Source: Zygnema cylindricum (lineage: Eukaryota; Streptophyta; Zygnematophyceae; Zygnematales; Zygnemataceae). Taken from it: a stretch of DNA of 64,000 nt. The position numbers and the translations under genes were made by a program. Shown in pieces: positions 22,114 through 35,800 of this stretch. The notes below the pieces were generated by a model, which saw nothing but the letters and a program-made list of their open reading frames with translations, did not search any database and was not told the origin of the DNA. The stretch lies in assembly GCA_037447655.1 (NCBI GenBank), contig JBBHKE010003364.1, forward strand, positions 218,549 to 282,548, written 5' to 3'. Position 1 is the first letter of the stretch, and each line of letters starts with the position of its first letter.

Positions 22114-23349
22114 GGCCTCGGCATGGGGAAAGAAGGAGTCCTAAATGACAACTACAGAGCCCAACGCTATTAGTGTAGAGGAATTAACAATGTAAATGAA
22201 CACAGGAATTAAAATGTATGATTCTAATTCAGTGGAAGGAGACGTGGCGGATTGTGCCCGTAAACACTGTTACGAACAGCTATTTGTGGTTTTGGTGAAA
22301 AAAAAGAGTCAAACTAACAAAATGTGTTCTTCACAGCAATACAAATGGCCTGTGTGGTGTTCAAACCAAATGTACGGATGGCAAGTCGTGGCAGAATTGG
22401 AGTACGGTGAGCTATGATGGCCTCGCGCAGACCTCCGTCATCGTCTCGCAAGCTCAGCTTCGCTCGCTGCCAAGTCCACACTATCCAAGAATGTTTGATG
22501 CACAGCCACCGACAAACAGTTGAAGTCACATGACAGCCTGTGCCTCCTTGTCAAATGAAAACTATGGATGACAGCGACAGGCAACAGACCGCGGTATCTA
22601 TCATCGTCTTCTCTCGTCTTCCTTCTGCGGCGCTGCCACGTGCTATCTACTCTCCCTCCCTCACTCTCCCTGGCTGCCTCACTCTCCCTGGCTGCCTCAC
22701 TCTCGCCAGTAGAACCACTGGACACTTGGCACACACAAAATGGTTTGGACTTTGTCTCGCGAGCTCGGTCCTGCCATGGCACGAGTGGCAACGAAGGCGA
22801 CAGCGCATGGAGCTGATACGGCCGAAAAAGAAGAGAAATGGCTCCAGTGCTCCGAAGAGATCGGGGATTGCCACGTGGCACGCGATTTTGAGTTCGCTTC
22901 ATCCCTACTTCCTGACGTTCCGTGGAACGGCGACAGATACAAATTTTCCGTTTGGAAAGTTCGAAGATAGATTTGGAATTGCATGGCAATGGAAGTACAA
23001 CTACAGTACCGTATACGATGCATCACGGGATACCGTACGGTACGGTACTGTAATTCTGAATTGCAGGAAAACAGGTCATACTATAAAGTTTTCAATTCGA
23101 CCTTTATTGACAAAAAATGCCGCACAAAAAAAGGGTCGATCACGGGTATAACACGCACATACTACACCGTGAATCGCTATTAGCGTCGATGATTTTTTCG
23201 CCAAAACATCTTTTCTCCGTACACACTTGTCGGAATATGGATCTGACGGTTGGGATTGATAGGTAACAATCTCAGCTTCCGATTGGCGGTCTCAAATTGA
23301 AAAACCGACAATCGTGTACGGATAAAATATGTTTTAGACGGCGAAAAAA
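21458..23349. repeat. Tandem duplication, copy 1 (DUF3755 exon 1 and 5' flank)
   Basis: About 1.89 kb matching 23991-25864. It covers part of DUF3755 intron 1, exon 1, about 1 kb of 5' flank and most of a TIR element. I count about ten substitutions plus one 18-bp unit (TCCCTGGCTGCCTCACTC) present twice here and once in copy 2, so the duplication is recent. Confidence 0.92.
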
Positions 23350-23377
23350 TATTGACGGTAATAGCGATTCACGGTGT
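23163..23377. mobile_element. TIR element, 215 bp
   Basis: It starts TACACCGTGAATCGCTATTA and ends in the inverted copy. It straddles the right breakpoint of duplication copy 1 (about 23349). The counterpart in copy 2 (from 25678) lacks its right end. Confidence 0.8.
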
Positions 23378-23380
23378 ACA

Positions 23381-23990
23381 GTACACCGCGAATCGTAATT
23401 AGAGTAATGAAAAAATTAGAGTAAAAAAGCCAAAAAAAACAATTAGAGTAATTGACGCTAATTTATGTGATAGAGCTTTTCTAACTATGAAGTTTACTCT
23501 AATTTATTTAGTTATTCTATATTGGGTTATGTCGGCGATAATTATGTGCGCGATAATTATGAACACTAAATTACGTAGACGTACAAAATGTGTCAGTCCG
23601 GTATAGTATTGACGTCATTATGACGCTAATAATATTTGTCGCATTGAATGTCAGTTAATGTTCACACTGACGACGATGCTGTCGACGGACGAGAGTTATG
23701 CGAACGGCTTTTTTTCGATGTGATTGATTTTTTTGTTTAGTGCGATTTCACGTGCGAGCGCGATTCTATTAAATCATAATTTGTACCTTTTTACTTATAA
23801 AAGTACAATTTTGCACGGTCAGACGTCGTCCGTACTCCACACTATTTAAAAATAACCTCTACAGTATTATAATTTTTTACGCTAATTAAACCTCACCTAA
23901 ATTAGAATAATGAAAAAATTAGAATCGATTACTCTATTTGATGTGATAGAGTCGAAATTTCGAGCGACCGAATTAGAGTAATTTACTCTA
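23381..23990. mobile_element. TIR element fragment, right end missing
   Basis: It begins TACACCGCGAATCGTAATTA three bases after the previous element and is full of TTAGAGTAAT-type motifs up to 23990, where duplication copy 2 begins. No inverted terminal copy is found, so the duplication junction appears to have cut this element. Confidence 0.6.
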
Positions 23991-25864
23991 AGTCAACTGT
24001 CTCCACACAGGGAAGGAAAAGGACTCCCTCGAAAACAAAAGCAAAAGTAACAACTGGTTTAACAGTATAATCAAGGGTGAAACAAGACGTTTTGATGTTG
24101 AAACTTTTTAAGTTTGGCGTTTACACCCAATATTGAGTTCAACGTGGAAGCCCTTCACACAAGCCTTACTTGAACAATTGTCGAGGCAAGAAGACTATCT
24201 TGAAAAGCATATGAGCAGTGATCTCAAACTGTTTCTAAAAACACTGTAACATACTCATCATATTCATTTCCTGCAGAAACTCCTTACAACAATATCCATT
24301 TTTGAGCTCAATTGCTCCCTGTCTGGCTCCGTTGTACCAAAAAACTACAAAAAATGCAAAACTCCACCAAATAACATCCCTTGTCCACACTATTACAACA
24401 GAATTCTCACTTTGTCAATCCTTCCTCCAAAATCCGAAGCTCCTCTGCTGTCCATGTCTGCGAAAGAATGGGGAAATGGAGAAGCTGTTGAGGACCACTG
24501 CTCCCATGCTCTCCGAGGGGAGCCATGGCTACCATCGCTCCTCCCTCGTGTGGCGAGAGACCGCTGACGTCATCAAAACCAATCTCCTGTTTGACCTGAG
24601 GGGCCGTCGTCCCTGAGACCTGCGCTCTGTTGGAAGACAAGACCATGGCCTCGGCATGGGGAAAGAAGGAGTCCTAAATGACAACTACAGAGCCCAACGC
24701 TATTAGTGTAGAGGAATTAACAATGTAAATGAACACAGGAATTAAAATGTATGATTCTAATTCAGTGGAAGGAGACGTGGCGGATTGTGCCCGTAAACAG
24801 TGTTACGAACAGCTATTTGTGGTTTTGGTGAAAAAAAAGAGTCAAACTAACAAAATGTGTTCTTCACAGCAATACAAATGGCCTGTGTGGTGTCCAAACC
24901 AAATGTACGGATGGCAAGTCGTGGCAGAATTGGAGTACGGCGAGCTATGATGGCCTCGCGCAGACCTCCGTCATCGTCTCGCAAGCTCAGCTTCGCTCGC
25001 TGCCAAGTCCACACTATCCAAGAATGTTCGATGCACAGCCACCGACAAACAGTTGAAGTCACATGACAGCCTGTGCCTCCTTGTCAAATGAAAACTATGG
25101 ATGACAGCGACAGGCAACAGACCGCGGTATCTATCATCGTCTTCTCTCGTCTTCCTTCTGCGGCGCTGCCACGTGCTATCTACTCTCCCTCCCTCACTCT
25201 CCCTGGCTGCCTCACTCTCGCCAGTAGAACCACTGGACACTTGGCACACACAAAATGGTTTGGACTTTGTCTCGGGAGCTCGGTCCTGCCATGGCACGAG
25301 TGGCAACGAAGGCGACAGCGTATGGTGCTGATACGGCCGAAAAAGACGAGAAATGGCTCCAGTGCTCCGAAGAGATCGGGGATTGCCACGTGGCACGCGA
25401 TTTTGAGTTCGCTTCATCCCTACTTCCTGACGTTCCGTGGAACGGCGACAGATACAAATTTTCCGTTTGGAAAGTTCGAAGATAGATTTGGAATTGCATG
25501 GCAATGGAAGTACAACTACAGTACCGTATACGATGCATCACGGGCTACCGTACGGTACGGTACTGTAGTTCTGAATTGCAGGAAAACAGGTCATACTATA
25601 AAGTTTTCAATTCGACCTTTATTGACAAAAAATGCCGCACAAAAAAAGGGTCGATCACGGGTATAACACGCACATACTACACCGTGAATCGCTATTAGCG
25701 TCGATGATTTTTTCGCCAAAACATCTTTTCTCCGTACACACTTGTCGGAATATGGATCTGACGGTTGGGATTGATAGGTAACAATCTCAGCTTCCGATTG
25801 GCGGTCTCAAATTGAAAAACCGACAATCGTGTACGGATAAAATATGTTTTAGACGGCGAAAAAA
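23991..25864. repeat. Tandem duplication, copy 2
   Basis: Second copy of 21458-23349, about 99% identical. It ends inside a TIR element at GCGAAAAAA. It lies upstream of the DUF3755 gene on the minus strand and so offers a second promoter and first exon. Confidence 0.92.
24411..24646 (-). CDS. Duplicate first exon of the DUF3755 gene
   Basis: It encodes the same 78 residues as exon 1 at 21878-22113 (MVLSSNRAQVSGTTAPQ through ILEEGLT) and keeps the start codon, the frame and the GTGAG donor. No second copies of exons 2-7 lie nearby, so it can only work as an alternative first exon spliced over about 3.1 kb to exon 2 at 21297, or it is inert. Confidence 0.7.
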
Positions 25865-26801
25865 GGTTGACAGCCGAGCAGTCGGTCAGTTTGGCGCCTC
25901 TGTTTTTGTTTTTTTGCGAAATGAATGGTACGGGATCATTCATTTTATCATCTCATTCATCATCCATTTCCGGTGTGAATGCAGCAAAAGTTTCGTAGAG
26001 GTACAGTTCCGGTACGAATGATACAAATTTTAAACACTAAAAGAAGTACAAATTTATGTGGAATGATGCCAGGGTGATTCATCATGATGTCTGCAGGTAC
26101 GTTTTATGATGCTGGTCTAGAATGCGCCAATGCAGGATCCTTTTCCAGCCCATGATTGGTGCCCCGATGATGATGGCATTACTTAGCAATTTAGCATCAT
26201 CTCGGGAACATGCAGAGAGAATAATTATTATGATAAGCCATCGGAGTACATGGAACAAAAGATGAGAGGCAAACACGAAACTGAAAGTGATTGTAGATTA
26301 TCAATTTATCATATGTTATTTTTGGCGAGCGCTTGACGTCCGACCATCAAAACAGAAAATGAATTCAAAAATTATGGACGAACGTTCCGCCCAACGGGAC
26401 GACTTAACCGCAACTGCGAAAAAAGTTCCCAAAAATATATATATCTCAAGTGGATAAGATTTCGCTGAAAATATCTTCTCCGTGCCGCCCGATTCCAGCT
26501 CCATCTCCATGTGTACTGTACCTGTAGTTCTGTACATTAGTCAGCCGCAATATTAGGGTTTAGGCGTCAACTTTTCGCACCGTATCGTACTCTATACAAT
26601 ACTGTACAGAACTGTACTTTAATGTACGGAATATTCACGAGTTTGGTGAAGATTCTTTCAACAGACGATGTCGAAATTAGGGTTAAGGTTAGGGCTAAGA
26701 TTAGGGCGAATGGGAGTCAGAATTGCTCCCAAGTCGTAGAATCCATGGCTTCTCGCTCTTCCACTTTGTCTCTTCCTCTCTGATATCTTCATTTTCCAGC
26801 C
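25865..26801 (+). promoter_or_regulatory. ELF7 upstream region with telobox-like motifs
   Basis: Intergenic between the divergent DUF3755 copy 2 and ELF7. At 26676-26708 are four TTAGGG-type units (ATTAGGGTTAAGGTTAGGG and following), resembling plant telobox motifs often found near start sites of housekeeping genes. GTAC-rich short palindromes occur at 26580-26630. The start of transcription is not visible. Confidence 0.4.
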
Positions 26802-29800
26802 ATGGCTTCTCTTACGCATCTCTACTCCAGTCCTCAGGCTCCTGGTATACCACCTCCACCCCCTCTCTCCAGTGCTCCTGGTGTCCCTCCTCCCCCGCCT
26901 CTCCCTCTTCCTTCTTCTCTCTCGTCTCCTCCCCTTCCTCCGGGTTCCTCCCTCCCTCAACTTCCTCCTCCGCCATACCAACCTGGAGGATACCTCTACC
27001 CGGGGCAGTCTTACCTCCCTCCTCCTCCCGCTTTTCACAACAGTCCATACAGCTATGGCCCTCCTCCTCCTCCTCCTCCTGGACCACCTCCTGGTTTACC
27101 TCCCGCCCCCCCTCATCTCCCTTCACCATCCCCTGGGATGGCTCCTAACCCTAACCTCAACCCTATGCAGACTTCCAAGTTTAACCCTAATCTGAACCCT
27201 AATGCAAACCCTAATGTAGTTTCTAACGTGATTCCGAATGCTAACACGAGTCTGAACCCTAAGCCTCAGTCTGGGCAGGGTTCTGGGAAGAGAGGGGAGG
27301 GAGGGGGAGAGAGAGGAGAAAGAGGAGGAGAGAGAGAGGCAGAGAGGGCTAGGCGGAGAGCAGATCATGAAAAAATGCGACAAAGAGAGGCTAGGGAGAA
27401 AGAGAAACGGCAGAAGGCTTCTGAGGCACAGAAGAAAGCTGGGGGAGGAGGAGGAGGAGGTAGGTTTCTGGTTACAGAGAGAGATGCACGGCAAAAGGCG
27501 GTACAAGGGGAAGCGTTAGTGGAGAATCGGTTAAAGCGCCCAACAAACTTCATTTGTAAAACAAGGTACAATACGATTTTGTAAACTGTACATGAAGATT
27601 TTTTACAAAGTCATATAGAGTAGATCAGGAATGGAATGCGGAAATTTGGTCTTTGAATATGAAATGATGCCCTTATTTTTGACACTGTTGGTACATAGGT
27701 GTGGTAGACATAAGAAATATCATGGGACACACTTATGTTTTATATATCGCTTTACCGCCTACGTCTTATATTACTCGTGTCTTATATCGCTTATGTCTTA
27801 CAATACTTACGTTTTTTATCACTTATGTTTTTATCACTTCTTTTTTCTTTCACTTATGTTTTATATATATCCTTCACTTCACCTCCAACCATGCGAAGCA
27901 ACATTATGATGGAATGAGAACGATGACGTACAAGTTTCAGTTGTGAGAGGAAGGTATACCTGAGAGGAAGGTATACCTAAGGATAAGGGCAAGGTTGACT
28001 TACAAAGAATATACTCCTTGTCCTTCTGTAGGAGGAGTATCATGTAAAATGGCGGTTTTCAAACAGCAAAGGGTTGGCAGATGCCATCGTACTGGAAAAC
28101 AAATTCATAGATTTTTGCGATAACTGGAGGAAAGTGGGGATGCAAGGTACTGCTGCCAGAGATTAGGGTTCTCAGAGTTTTCAGGGTTTTAGGGTTCTCA
28201 GGGTTTAAGCTTGTTGGTGGCTAGCGTTTGTAGTTATTACGGTTGAGGTTTTGGAAGATATGCAACTTTTTAAATGTTTGGGAAAAAGTACGGAATTGCA
28301 AGCTTATTGATAATGGATACGGATATATGGATATACAGATGATACGGATATGCAAAAATATTATAGTTTTAATGTGGGAAAACAATTGGAAACGCTCTAT
28401 ATTGTAAATCCGTTCAGTATGCGTACTATACGTAAATTGGGAGGCAGCGAGCTGGTCAGAATGTTTTGTTTGACCATATTTATGACCGGCAAATTCATTT
28501 GTACAATTAAGGAAACATTTGAAATGTACTTTAAAAAATAAGAGGGCTTTGAAGATATGGCATTCAGAGTAATAAAAGGGTAATTACTGGTATCAATAAC
28601 GACAAGAACAACTTTCATGTTTAAGAATAATGGGGAGATAAAATTTGTTTGGAAAGGAAATTTGGAAGGTGGACACAAAAGTTGGCACGGCAGAGACTAA
28701 AAGTTGGATAGATGGTTATCTTTTGATATTAATGATTGCCAAAAAAAAAAACGTAGTACAAGTTAGTGTGTCTATAGTTGTAAGTAAATTGCTGGTAGAA
28801 ATTGGAATATGGACATACTTCAGGTAAGGTGGAAATCTGGATTAGCACTTTGGTTAAAGCGGAGATGAAGTTGCTGTATAAGTTCTCTATATTTTTTTTG
28901 GGCTATTGTTCGTCGTTTAGACATTTTATCATTAAGGCAACTTTGGGCAGGTTTGAAAAGTTACAGGGAAATGATTTTTATGGAGTTATTGTATATGTTA
29001 ATCAAGCATTGCTGACCTAGTGGAATAATATTGAGTGGGAACTGCTGGATGTATATAGTTGACCAGTTGTATTATTGATTAATTTCCTTCGCTTGACAAG
29101 AAAAGATCAATAGCTCTGGGATTTGAAATGGTCTTTCACAAGTAGAGAGCCTCTACGTTTCCGATTTGGAAAGAATTGGTTTTGTTTTGGAATTATTGGA
29201 TGCTATCATCTGTTTGGGCTTATCGAATTACCATGTGAATTTGTTTGTTTTTCACATTTTTTGAGGATGAAAATTGCTATAGGAAAGAAACAACAGAAAG
29301 TGTAAAAAGCTAAAAGCCATATTTAGACGTTTAATTTGCATCAGAGTTGTTTTTCTTCTTTTTTCTTTTCACATGCAACATTGGGATTTTCATTTTCATT
29401 TTTTTCCTAGAAGGGTGGACTGCAAACTTATCCCCATAAACTTTCAGCTGTTAGGACCACAGGCATACGATTGACGGGAATTCTTGTGGACTTATTTTGC
29501 GGGTTTTAACCGATTGGCAGATTCACCAATGAACTGCCTCAACTAGTTTTTGCCCCAAAGTGGCTTTCAATAAACCAAGATCCAGAGAGGTGAGTTATGG
29601 CCCTGTCTAATGCAGAATGTCTAATATAAATTTTTTTGGTGAAATTAGTCTGTTGGACAACTGATCCATTTTGTTCAACCTCTCACTTGTAGGAGAATAT
29701 TTGTACGCTATTACTGGTTACTGGCAAGTAATCCTCGTTATCATACAGATAGCCGTACGATTTGTACATTTTTTTTTTTTCGATTACTAAGATTACTGGA

Positions 29801-32800
29801 CAGTAACGCCTGTTACATGTTTACCCTATTAGTCACTTCTTGCAGAATTCCAAGTGTGTTATTCCCAGAAAAATTGTGTTGATGTTGACTGTCCCCTGGT
29901 GTTTTGTTTACTGCTTTTGCTTGATACTTCTCTTATATATTTTTTCGCTTATGAAAACAAGAAACTTTGTAAAGATACAACAGAAAAAAAAAATTCTGCA
30001 TTGGATATTTTACACTGAACCTTGAAGCATAATGAGCAATAAATACGTCAGTATGCAAAGAGTAACAATTATCTAATCTCAACCAGTTTGAACACGAAAT
30101 CAAAAACCTTGTTGGTTGCTTGTGTTGCTACAGATATATGAAGTACACGATCACCTCCTTGGAAAAGAACTACAAGTACAAGCTACATATGGAGCCTGAC
30201 CTTGGGATTCCTCTTGATCTGTTGGATATGAGCATTTACAAGTGAGTGGATATTTATTTAACTTTGAGGTTCTTCTTCTGACCTGTCTTTTGAGGAAAAC
30301 GGTTTTGAAATCCTCCTGGTACCTTTTTAAAACGGCTATCATTAATTTGTACATTATTATTGGAGCTTTGAACAGACTTAGCGAAACTCTCCATGCATCA
30401 AAAATTAATGAAAACCAATGAAAATAGTTATTCCTCCTATACTCATGCAGTTATTCTGGCGATAAATTTCCACGTCTCATCGACTAAATGTGGTAAAAGT
30501 CCTACACATTTAGCTTCGTACCTATGACATGGTGCTTATGCACAATGCCATGTAAATACTTAACGCTTTAACACAGTGACCCAAAATCAGGAAATTTTCA
30601 GAGAATCCCTGTTAAACTGAACCGATCCATAGTGAAAGTTACCCTTAAATATGAACATTGGTACAAAAAGCCAGAACTTGTTGGAAGGGAGGACAGAAAA
30701 TGGATTTGATGGCAGATTTTAGTTTAAGTATCCTCGTTTAGCCCCTTAAATGTGGATGCATTCTTAGCTGGTATAGTAGTAATCAGAGAAATAGTTTTTG
30801 AAAAAGAGCAAGTGGTAAGGAGGCGGTGAAGTTAATTTTTCAAATTGACAATAGGTAATGCCGTTAGTAATGTGCATCATTATTAGCATGAATCAGCATC
30901 TTATGCTGGACTGTGCCGTGGAGAAAGTTGTCTTTATCTTCCCCTCCTTTTATGATCAATGGAAGATTTTGCACCTTTTTTTATTTCTCTCGAGATGGTA
31001 TTTTGCACTTTTCTTTTGATTTCGCTCTTGATGGTTCTGAATTTGACAGACAAACTTAAATTTATGGGACCCCTTCCTACAGTTGCTGATGTGGCCTAAA
31101 TTATTTGAATACGATTAGTAGACATTTAGTGTGGTTGGTATTTCTGAAAACTTTGAGGTAATGTGGTGGTCACAATCAGCATCATCATTGCCATGTAACG
31201 AGTTTTCTTTTGTAAAGTTATCCTGCAAAATGGTGAACACCATTTAATGTTTATCCCTCATCAGGTGAAGAGGGACCAAATATAGAGGAGAGGAGGGGAG
31301 GAGAGGGGAGTGGTTATGATGATATAACTTCAGTATTTCAGATATTCAGTATTTTGTTCAAGTTGAGTATCTAATTTATTATTGAGTCCAAAACATATTA
31401 TTGAGTTAAGTATTTAGAACATAATTCAGTTCTTTAGTCTGTTAAGTATTTCTTTTGGGTTTGTTTTCTGTAGAATATTGTAGTTCAGTTACGAGTTCAA
31501 CTTTCAGTTCAGTAACTTGTCTAGTAATCAGTTCAGTACTGAGTTTAGTTTTTCAGCCCTAATAAGTATTCAGTTCGGTTTGGAGTTAAGAGTCCGTGTC
31601 TATTTCCGTTTGAGTATATAACTTGTCCAATAATCAGTTCAGTATTGAGTTAAGTTGTTCAGCTCAATTTCCTATTAAGTATTCAGTTCGGTTTGGAGTT
31701 AAGAGATGTGTCTATTTCCGTTCGAGTATATAGGTCATCGGTTTCAATTCAGTATCCACTGTAATATTTTGCCGGTTTTTTGTAGAATGTTTTATTTGGT
31801 TCCGTTTTTTGTAGACTATTGTAGTTCGGTTACAAATTCAACCCTCTTTTCAGTAAAATTTTCAAGTTCAGTTACAACGTCACGGGCTTCATCAACACGA
31901 GTGCATGCGATTTTTTTCTCATAGCCCACATTCTCGTCTCTTCACCTCTTTCACACAATCTTTTATGGACAACTTTAGAAATGTATCTTGCTTGTTTACT
32001 CTACAATTTTAGGGAATAACAAGTCTGGTTTTTTTGGTCCGGTATTTGTGGTTGTTTCCCAGTGCACCACCCCCATCAGAGCGTCCACCGTTGGATCCAG
32101 AGGATCTGGAACTTTTGAGGGATGATATTCCTTTAGTCACTCCCAAAAAAGATGTGATTAAAGTGAAGGACAGACCCTCAGAAAAAGGCCTCAACTGGCT
32201 TGTTCATACACAGTATATTTCGCCGGCTATGGCAGATGCAACTCCAAGAGCGGTGAGTTGTTTCAGTGGAAAAAAATATAACTACACCGCTCGTCGCTAT
32301 TAGAGTTAGGATATTATTAGCGTTCTCACTTAAATAGGATTAACTATACCAAATCATGTTTTGCTACGTGGTTCATTATGGGCCATCTACTTAAATAGTG
32401 TTATTAGCACTTATTTATGATTTTGAGACACCCACGCTATTGGAGTGATTAACTCTAATAGCGACGGGCAATGTACTGCTTTGGAGGATCTGAAGATTGA
32501 GGCTTTCTAGGCTTTTGGTTTTTTTAAGGTCATATAGGGAGGGTCGGGAGATGGATCTGACAGTTTGCGAATGGGTGGAAGGAAAACTAATGGAAATTCA
32601 ATTTTACCGTAGTTTTTTTATGAGATTTTTCATTTTATCCAAGTATTTTTGCCTCTCTTGAGGAATTAGGACAATATTTAAATGGATGGTGACTTACAGA
32701 GGTTTATTAGAGATGTACTGCTGAGGATGAAAAACCAGTCTTGAGAAATTATTCATAGAAACGGGAGTTGCTAACCTCATTTCGAAAAATTTCTCAAAGA

Positions 32801-35800
32801 ACCTGATTAGGAAAACAAAGAAAGCAATAATATGTTCACGAGAATCTTAAGTGAAGAGAATAAGGAGCAACCGTGAAAAGAAACAAGAAAGCCTTTATGG
32901 AAAACCTGTTTTGAGAAATTACAAGTCTTGATTTTGATTGGTCTTGGGGTACAGCATGCTCGAAATGAGAAAGAAGCGAAGCAAATGGCCATGCTTTTGG
33001 AGGAGGGAGATGAAGCCAATCTGGCTGATGACAGGTAAGCTACATGGTGAATCGATATTAGTGTGGATAGCACTAATTTGGTGTCGGTTTGTTTCGGCCA
33101 ATAGACATAAAAATCGTTAATAATATCAAGTATTTTTTTCTTAACGCTAATGTGGTAAGTGGTTGAGAATCATCCACGTCGCTTGGACCTAAATTAGAAA
33201 TAATAAGACTAATGTAAACTTCTTGCTATGCATGATTTGCCTCTCATAAAGTTCCACTTTTGCAAGTTCACTGTTGGGATAAGAACTTTGTTGGAGGATT
33301 TTCCCAGAAAAAAAAAAACTACCAGAACCAGAATCTTTGAATAATTTTTTTAATCTCACTTAGCATAGGTAGGCCACTTCTCACATAATTCCAGATTTGC
33401 GAGTTTACGTTTTAGTAATAGCATGATTTTGTCAGCTTGGTCCTCTCAGTTTTTCTCCAAGTGTTTTTTTAGCTATAATTTATGTTTTGAACTAGCCGAA
33501 CTCAATCTCTATTTCAGTAGCAAGTTACCTTTCACAGGGTTCACCTTTTGCAAGTTTATGTACAGCACCATTAGTGTGGCCTGCATCGACACGTTTGTAC
33601 TTACGTTACTGTTGCTGGTCCACATTAATTTAAGTATCATTCTGCCAGCCACGCGTCTCATGATATTTTGTACTAGGCATGTGTACCTGATTCGCCATAC
33701 AAGCCCGTATAACAGCCTCAATTCATAAATATTGTGGACAACAATATCAAACAAAACAGTTTTTTTGGGCTCTCTCAAGCAGGCTTTCGTAGGTAGTTCT
33801 TTCTAGAACTAGACCTAATTTCTTTTTATGTTTTTTTCCCCTCGAGTGCAGAGATTCTCAAATTGCGGCTATTGAGGAGACTTTTGAAGCGGCTGCCCGA
33901 AGACCTGTTCACCCATCGAATCCAGATCTTGAAGCAGTCGAAATTTTGCCTGTCCTTCCGGATTTGGACAGGTACATTGGCGTTTTTTTTTTTTTCGTTT
34001 CTTGATTCACTTCTTGATCCATTTTTGTATGACACTAAGCCTATCCACAATATAATGAACCCTGAGCATGTTAACCGAGATTTGCACCTTTGTGGTACAA
34101 AATCGGACAAAAATGTACCAAAGAAATGTAAATATCAGTCAACATCCCGAGATTTCACCATAGTGCGGATAGGCTTACAAACAGAGTTTTGTGCCTCCAT
34201 TTTTCTACTATTGCTCAATATATCCTTATGAATGTTCAACAATTTGTGCGTTTTTCAACCGTGAATTAAAGCTTTGGATATGTCCGTGACGGTTAGCGGA
34301 AGGTCTGGAGAGAAGTTACAAAAAAATTGACAGGGGGAACAGAAAAAGAGATCGACAATTTGAGTGATCTTACTCAATGTTGAGGGATTGAGGGAGGGAA
34401 CAGGATTGGAGATCAATATGTGCAGTTAGTATTTGACACAGACCCCATGGAAGATTCCAGTCGTCATCATTCTCTCAGCAGTGAGGCAAAGGAGATTTTG
34501 GAGTCCAAGGTGAGATTTTCTATCTGTTTTTTTCACCTGAGAAAACTAAGGAGAGATAGCAGTTTGTGGGAAATTGATCCCATTTGGGTGGTCATGCCCA
34601 ATTGCTCCCTCCATCCCTCCCTCCTAACTCCCTTCCTCCCTTCCTTCTCTCCCTCTATTCTTTCAAGGAGAGTGGAGAACTATCAAGATGTTTGTGGGTT
34701 TGTTGCCTTTTGTAATATGTTTATTTGCAATGGGAAAATAAATCATAGAGTAAATTTTCTTTTCTTTTTGTACTATTTGTCAATTTGATCAGTTTTGTTA
34801 GCATTCATTTTTGACCTTTTTGGACCTCTGATGCAAAGTCTGTTCAAACCGAGTCTCTTTCGATTCCGAAAAGGTGAAAATTTGAACAACGTACAGATTT
34901 CTCAACACTGGGATAACATTTTTTATCGGTTGCGTCGAAGGAAATCTATTGGGAATGAATGTTTATAACAAAGTAAAAATAGAGGAACATCTGTACATGT
35001 CTACGGCTACAGACTCTGACAACTGGCCCTTTAATGCCATATATAGACTCGACATTAACAGAGTTTACTCACATTGTTTGAGTAATTGTACATTTTTGTA
35101 ATGTTTTGCGAGTGAATAGTACATGCAGTTATCGTAAAACCTTTTCTAAACCTTGTTTGGAATGCCTGCGCCTTGTTTTGATGATTTTCAGAATATAATT
35201 AGATTTGGAAAAAAAACACTGTCGGAGTATATTCAGAAGAGGCTGTGAGATAGAGAGAACCTGTTTAGGTGAAAATATCAACCATTCTTTTTGGGATTTT
35301 TTTGTGCAGGCAATAATGAAAAACTTCAAAATGCCGGCAACAGAATATCGGCCGGAGCAATCATTTGTGGCCTATATGGTACCATCTGTCAATGAGGTTC
35401 CTCCCCTCCCCCCCGCCCCGCCCTCTCCCGCTCTCCCTTCCGCTCCCTTTCCCGCCCGCTGTCCCTTTCCCTCTCCCTCTCTCTCCCTCATCCTTTCCCT
35501 TTCTCCCTCCCTTCAGCTAGGAGATACTTATTCTGTTGTGTCTCCTCGGGAATTATTTTATGCCATTTCTTGCTACAAATGCATGTGCTTTCTGATTTTC
35601 CGTACCTTTTTGCTGTCCAACCCTCCCCTCCTTTCCCCCTCCCCTCCTCCCTCCTTCCTACCTGCTCCCCTTCTCAATTTGCCCTTTGTCCCTCTCCCTC
35701 TTTCTCCTTCCCTCCTTTTTACGGATGCATTCATTTTCTGGTTTCTCTTTTCCCTTTTTGCTTTGACTTCACAACTGACATGGATTTATGCTTTTTCAAA

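Noticed and set aside
26812-27506. Glu/Arg-rich and Leu/Pro-rich frames opposite or alongside ELF7 exon 1
   Set aside because: Shadows of the proline-rich and charged ELF7 exon, whose frame is fixed by splicing into conserved PAF1 sequence.
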